Shown here in pieces: positions 7,428-10,156 of a stretch of 10,156 nucleotides of DNA (positions within the stretch are counted from its first letter, which is position 1; every line of letters begins with the position of its first letter). Source of the stretch: JAZQLP01 sp045629205 (lineage in GTDB: Bacteria > Bacillota > Clostridia > Oscillospirales > UBA644); assembly GCA_045629205.1 (NCBI GenBank), contig JAZQQT010000183.1, positions 1-10,156 on the forward strand, in the 5' to 3' direction. Below the pieces are notes generated by a model that worked only from the letters and a program-made list of their open reading frames with translations, made no database searches and was not told the DNA's origin. A program made the translations under genes and the position numbers.

Positions 7428-8207
7428 ATGAAAATCGTATCGTTCAATATCAGATGTTGTTACGACGGATGGGACGGAATAAACAGTTTCTGTCACCGTG
7501 CCGGAAAAATTTGGGAAACAATAAAAAATGAAAAACCGGACATTATCGCTTTTCAGGAGGTAATACCGGAAATCAGGGAAATGCTCGAAGTGATCCTGCC
7601 TGATTATATGCTTGTAGGACAGGGACGGCACGACGAATATGACGGAGAAGGTCTTTTCACCGCCATCAGAAAGGACACGTTTGATTTAATAGGTCTTGAC
7701 TGCTATTGGATCAGCGATACGCCTTACACTCCGCTTTCCGGAGTGCCCGGACAAAGCCCCTGCCCGCGTATCTGCGTGGAAACAATAGTAATAAACAGAA
7801 AGACAAGAAAATTATATTCGATCAGCAACGTTCACCTTGATTACGAAAACGAAGAAGTAAGAGCCGCGGAAATGAAATGTCTGATAAACAAGATTACGGA
7901 CAACCGCAAAAAACGTAAACTGGAAGCCGTTATTCTCGGCGACTTCAACGCTCTTCCGGATTCGGAATCAATCAAATACGCTCTTTCCGACAAATCACTG
8001 GATCTGACCGATGTTACGAAAAACATCCCGATTTCTTTCCATGCGTTCGGAGGAACGGAAGAGGGCGAGGAAATCTGCAAAATCGACTATCAGCTTGTTA
8101 CTCCCGGATTGGCGAAAGCATTCAAAGAATCCGGTATATGGGACGAAGAAAGACACGGAATATATCTTTCCGATCACTATCCGGTATGGGCGGTTTACGA
8201 AGACTGA
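7428..8207 (+). CDS. Endonuclease/exonuclease/phosphatase (EEP) family hydrolase
   Basis: A 259-residue protein of the Mg-dependent EEP superfamily, which includes DNase I, exonuclease III and sphingomyelinase-type phosphodiesterases. The metal and catalytic motifs appear in order: SFNIR (Asn7), AFQEV (Glu44), NVHLDY (134-139, His136), GDFNA (Asp172 and Asn174), KIDYQLV (Asp220) and SDHYPV (Asp249, His250). No signal peptide is present, so a cytoplasmic enzyme is likely. Members of this compact subgroup have varied targets (nucleic acid ends, phospholipid or inositol phosphates), and the sequence does not decide between them. AAGAGG (7417-7422) is 5 bases before the start. It is first of three same-strand genes; the next begins 35 bases after its stop. 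Confidence 0.9.
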   Translation: MKIVSFNIRCCYDGWDGINSFCHRAGKIWETIKNEKPDIIAFQEVIPEIREMLEVILPDYMLVGQGRHDEYDGEGLFTAIRKDTFDLIGLDCYWISDTPYTPLSGVPGQSPCPRICVETIVINRKTRKLYSISNVHLDYENEEVRAAEMKCLINKITDNRKKRKLEAVILGDFNALPDSESIKYALSDKSLDLTDVTKNIPISFHAFGGTEEGEEICKIDYQLVTPGLAKAFKESGIWDEERHGIYLSDHYPVWAVYED

Positions 8208-8242
8208 TCTGAGCGCGTAAAATACAGGGAAAGGACGCAGAC

Positions 8243-8968
8243 ATGGATATCGCGAAAAAAATCATTACGGTTATACTTATCGTTGCCGCCGCATACTGCC
8301 TTTATACCGCATCAAACGATATAGAGCAGAAAAAAGTCGTTCGCGAAATGAAAGAAGCGGTTGAAGAATACGGTCTTGAAGTCAAAAATCTGACGATATG
8401 TGATGACAGTATAAAAATCTGTGTTCCGTCCTGCGCAGAAAGTCTTACGGAAGAAGATCTTGCTCTTGCGGACTATGTCAATTACGCGATTCCGAATGTT
8501 GACATAGGAAAAAGCATTCACCTTTTTATAACCGACAGCCGTGACAATGTCATCTTCGAAAAGAATTACGGATATCCGGCATACGCTCCGTCAACCGCGG
8601 AAAACACAATGGAAGAGTTTATGGATGAAACGCTTCTCAAAAGTAAGCTGGCCTTCGCTTTTAACGACGCGGACATTGAATGTGTCAAATGGAAGGAAAC
8701 AACATGGTCGCCGTGGACTCTTACGTCGTTAAAAGAAAAAGAAATCCGGATCGGAGACGAAGTTGACGGCAGAGTCATCAATTTCCTTTTTAACGGGAAT
8801 ACCGAAAACAAAGACGTTATCAAGGCGTGTGTTTCCGATACCGTAAGCCGCCTTAACGAAGAAGGCGCGTGTATCGTAAAATACGGAATTTCGGTCCGCG
8901 AAAACGGAAACATCATTCTTCTTGAAAGCACGGATGTCATTAACGGTAAAACGGTTAAATTGAAATGA
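8243..8968 (+). CDS. Membrane-anchored protein of unknown function
   Basis: I do not recognise a family. The 241-residue product starts with a short basic end and one hydrophobic segment (about 7-23, IITVILIVAAAYCLY), then a charged helical stretch (EQKKVVREMKEAVEEYG). A single N-terminal anchor with the rest outside the cell is the simplest reading; there is no lipobox. The soluble part mixes strands and helices and contains no catalytic motif I can name. AAAGGA (8230-8235) is 7 bases ahead of the ATG. Its stop overlaps the start of the next gene in ATGA (8965-8968), so the two are translated together and may act together. Composition matches the neighbouring operon genes. Confidence 0.75.
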   Translation: MDIAKKIITVILIVAAAYCLYTASNDIEQKKVVREMKEAVEEYGLEVKNLTICDDSIKICVPSCAESLTEEDLALADYVNYAIPNVDIGKSIHLFITDSRDNVIFEKNYGYPAYAPSTAENTMEEFMDETLLKSKLAFAFNDADIECVKWKETTWSPWTLTSLKEKEIRIGDEVDGRVINFLFNGNTENKDVIKACVSDTVSRLNEEGACIVKYGISVRENGNIILLESTDVINGKTVKLK

Positions 8969-9645
8969 TTATCGTCAGTGAAAGATTAAGAGGAAAATTA
9001 CCGGAAAATTTCGACTGGTTTTATATGCCCACCTCCCCGTTTTTGCCCCGGGAGGTGGCTTTTCATACCGATTTGAGAATTTTTTCCTTTAACGACGAAC
9101 TGATATGCGCGCCGTCGGTTTACGAAATAATCTGCCGGGCTGTTGATATTCCGGTTTTGTGCGGAGAAAAAGAACCGTCGGGAAAATATCCGGACGACGT
9201 GCCGTATAACGCGATCGCGGTCGGAAGATTTTTGATTTGCAATCCGGAGACGGCAGATAAGACAATAATACGCGAATCCGAAAAACGCGGGCTTAAGGTA
9301 ATCGGAGTCCGTCAGGGATACGCGCGATGCTCCGTTGCGGTTGTATGCGGCACACCCGGGGACGAAGCAATCATCACCTCCGATAACGGTATCGCAAAAG
9401 CCGCAAAAGCCTACGGCATGGATGTTCTCAAAATAAAAAGCGGCGGAATCAGACTGGAAGGTTTCGAATACGGATTCATAGGCGGCGCAACCATTACGAT
9501 ACCGGATGAATTGCTGTTTTTCGGAAATCCGGAATCACATCCGAGCGGGAAAGAAATTGTTGAATTCTGCCGAAAATACAGTGTAAAGGTCACTGCGTTG
9601 ACAGATGGACACCTCACGGATTTTGGGTCCGGAATATGCGTCTGA
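8965..9645 (+). CDS. DUF6873-type protein with GME (guanidine-modifying enzyme) fold
   Basis: A 226-residue protein resembling the clostridial DUF6873 family, assigned to the guanidine-modifying enzyme fold shared by arginine deiminases and amidinotransferases. Recognisable segments: HTD (34-36), YPDDVPYNA (75-83), GVRQGYARCSVAVV (114-127), IITSDNGIAKAAKAYGMDV (136-154), RLEGFEYGFIGGA (163-175) and TALTDGHLTDFGS (210-222). The family assignment is from memory of its conserved pattern, not a search. No activity is established for the family; whether a nucleophilic cysteine is present is unclear, though Cys225 is the second-last residue. The start overlaps the previous stop (ATGA) and has no good Shine-Dalgarno of its own, consistent with coupling. 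No terminator is visible before the tRNA promoter downstream. Confidence 0.75.
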   Translation: MIIVSERLRGKLPENFDWFYMPTSPFLPREVAFHTDLRIFSFNDELICAPSVYEIICRAVDIPVLCGEKEPSGKYPDDVPYNAIAVGRFLICNPETADKTIIRESEKRGLKVIGVRQGYARCSVAVVCGTPGDEAIITSDNGIAKAAKAYGMDVLKIKSGGIRLEGFEYGFIGGATITIPDELLFFGNPESHPSGKEIVEFCRKYSVKVTALTDGHLTDFGSGICV

Positions 9646-9688
9646 CAGAATTAAAATCGAATAAATTGTTAAAAAGCGATATCAACTG

Positions 9689-9717
9689 TTGACAAATACA
9701 GTCTGATATGATAATAT
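9689..9717 (+). promoter_or_regulatory. Strong promoter of the tRNA-Pro gene
   Basis: TTGACA (9689-9694), a 17-base spacer and TAATAT (9712-9717), as expected for a stable-RNA gene. Transcription would start near 9724, about 20 bases before the mature tRNA. A small hairpin, TTCGCT-AAAA-AGCGAA (9721-9736), falls at or near the start of the precursor leader. Confidence 0.8.
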
Positions 9718-9744
9718 AACTTCGCTAAAAAGCGAACCCTATGT

Positions 9745-9821
9745 CCGGGCGTAGCGCAGTTTGGTAGCGCGCTTGAATGGGGTTCAAGAGGCCGTGAGTT
9801 CAACTCTCGCCGCTCGGACCA
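9745..9821 (+). tRNA. tRNA-Pro (anticodon GGG)
   Basis: A 77-base cloverleaf. Acceptor stem CCGGGCG (9745-9751) pairs with CGCTCGG with one G-T; D stem GCGC/GCGC; anticodon stem CTTGA/TCAAG around loop ATGGGGT, with anticodon GGG at 9779-9781 and G37, typical of proline tRNAs; a 5-base variable loop; T stem GTGAG/CTCGC with loop TTCAACT; discriminator A and an encoded CCA end at 9819-9821. It decodes CCC and CCU. It has its own promoter and terminator. Confidence 0.97.
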
Positions 9822-9828
9822 GAAAAAA

Positions 9829-9854
9829 GCACTTGCTCGCGCAAGTGCTTTTTT
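9829..9854 (+). terminator. Intrinsic terminator of the tRNA-Pro gene
   Basis: An 8-bp stem GCACTTGC (9829-9836) with GCAAGTGC (9841-9848), loop TCGC, followed by six T residues (9849-9854). The preceding A tract (9823-9828) can extend the pairing. It starts 8 bases after the tRNA CCA. Confidence 0.92.
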
Positions 9855-9856
9855 CA

Positions 9857-10039
9857 ATGAAGCGCGCCTTGCGGCGCATGAAGCGAGTTGCGCAGCAACT
9901 GGTGAAGCAGGGCTTCGCCCTATGAAGCATGCCTTCGGCATATGAGGATGCGTGGGCGCGCTTCGCTTCATGGCGGCAACATCGCCGCTTCATACAAGCC
10001 GCAGGCTTGTGCTTCATATTTGCGCAGCGAATGCTTCAT
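9857..10039. repeat. Array of short hairpins separated by inverted ATGAAGC/GCTTCAT heptamers
   Basis: Nine heptamers punctuate this stretch. In forward form (ATGAAGC): 9857, 9878, 9902 (GTGAAGC), 9922 and 9942 (degenerate, ATGAGGA). In reverse form (GCTTCAT): 9965, 9987, 10011 and 10033. Start-to-start spacing is 20-24 bases. Almost every interval is a palindrome with its own stem: GCGCC/GGCGC, AGTTGC/GCAACT, AGGGC/GCCCT, ATGCC/GGCAT, a poor central one (GCGT/GCGC, 9950-9961), GGCGG/TCGCC (one G-T), ACAAGCC/GGCTTGT and ATTTGC/GCGAAT (one G-T). Loops are mostly TTC or GCA. Because the heptamers flip at about 9957, the two halves can also pair with each other. The spacing is not a multiple of three, so open frames across it are not coding. 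Six T residues follow at 10039-10044. Function unknown. Confidence 0.9.
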
Positions 10040-10044
10040 TTTTT

Positions 10045-10156
10045 CGACTCTAAAGTTTTTCGAAATTTTGTAGATGCATTTGCGGGCTTTGCGCATCATT
10101 TCGCGTCTCTCGACAGATTCGAACCGGCACACTACCCGTTTTTCGGTCAATAGGTG
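10045..10156. other. Unassigned right end; possible 3' end of a minus-strand gene
   Basis: No feature can be assigned with confidence. On the minus strand one frame runs open from the window edge for 34 codons to a TAG at 10052-10050 (ends MHLQNFEKL), which could be the end of a gene lying to the right. Two other frames are open here too, so the evidence is weak. If real, that gene would be convergent with the tRNA and the hairpin array would lie between the two 3' ends. Confidence 0.2.

Noticed and set aside
9669..9971. A 100-codon minus-strand frame across the tRNA and its flanks
   Set aside because: It contains the familiar antisense-tRNA translation (RRELNSRPLEPHSSALPN) and the hairpin array, so it is spurious.
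9857..10039. CRISPR array
   Set aside because: The constant part is only 7 bases and reverses orientation, the intervals are palindromes rather than unrelated spacers, and no cas gene is present.
10116..10125. GATTCGAACC (GGTTCGAATC on the minus strand), resembling a tRNA T loop
   Set aside because: The flanking bases do not form a T stem or acceptor stem, so there is no tRNA; it does not match the tRNA-Pro 3' end as an attachment-site duplicate either.
9784..10153. Several open frames of 60-77 codons on both strands through the hairpin array
   Set aside because: GC-rich palindromes lack stop codons on both strands; the repeat period is not a multiple of three and no ribosome binding site fits.

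Overview
The window looks like chromosomal DNA from an uncultured gut-type Clostridia bacterium (Oscillospiraceae/Ruminococcaceae-like). This is inferred from the lepA-hemW pair, the SGNH hydrolase and DUF6873 protein types, near-consensus sigma-A promoters, AAGGA-type ribosome binding sites, and moderate GC in most genes (about 45-50% in lines checked by eye). No plasmid or phage gene is visible.

Layout. 2-1181 (+): the end of a Cof-type HAD phosphatase and an SGNH/GDSL hydrolase, closed by an intrinsic terminator. 1182-2960: a markedly AT-rich segment with two promoters and one lipoprotein gene of unknown function. It looks unlike its surroundings and may be a transferred insertion. 2974-3003: a 13-bp hairpin that can end transcription from both sides. 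3021-7274 (-): a tight three-gene operon, FAD-dependent oxidoreductase, lepA (EF4), hemW, read from a TTGACA-N17-TATACT promoter. 7275-7427: a divergent promoter region. 7428-9645 (+): a second operon with an endonuclease/exonuclease/phosphatase-fold enzyme, a membrane-anchored unknown protein, and a DUF6873 GME-fold protein coupled to it by an ATGA overlap. 9689-9854: a tRNA-Pro(GGG) gene with its own strong promoter and terminator.

The most unusual structure lies directly after the tRNA terminator. 9857-10039 is a noncoding array of short hairpins separated by a conserved heptamer, ATGAAGC, spaced about 20-24 bp apart. The heptamer switches to its reverse complement, GCTTCAT, at the middle, so the whole array is also two-fold symmetric. 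Stem sequences differ from unit to unit while pairing is kept. It is neither a CRISPR nor coding.

How the parts fit: the minus-strand operon groups translation (LepA), heme handling (HemW) and a cysteine-rich flavoprotein. The plus-strand operon carries three proteins with no pathway I can name. The rest of the window is housekeeping RNA and accessory DNA.
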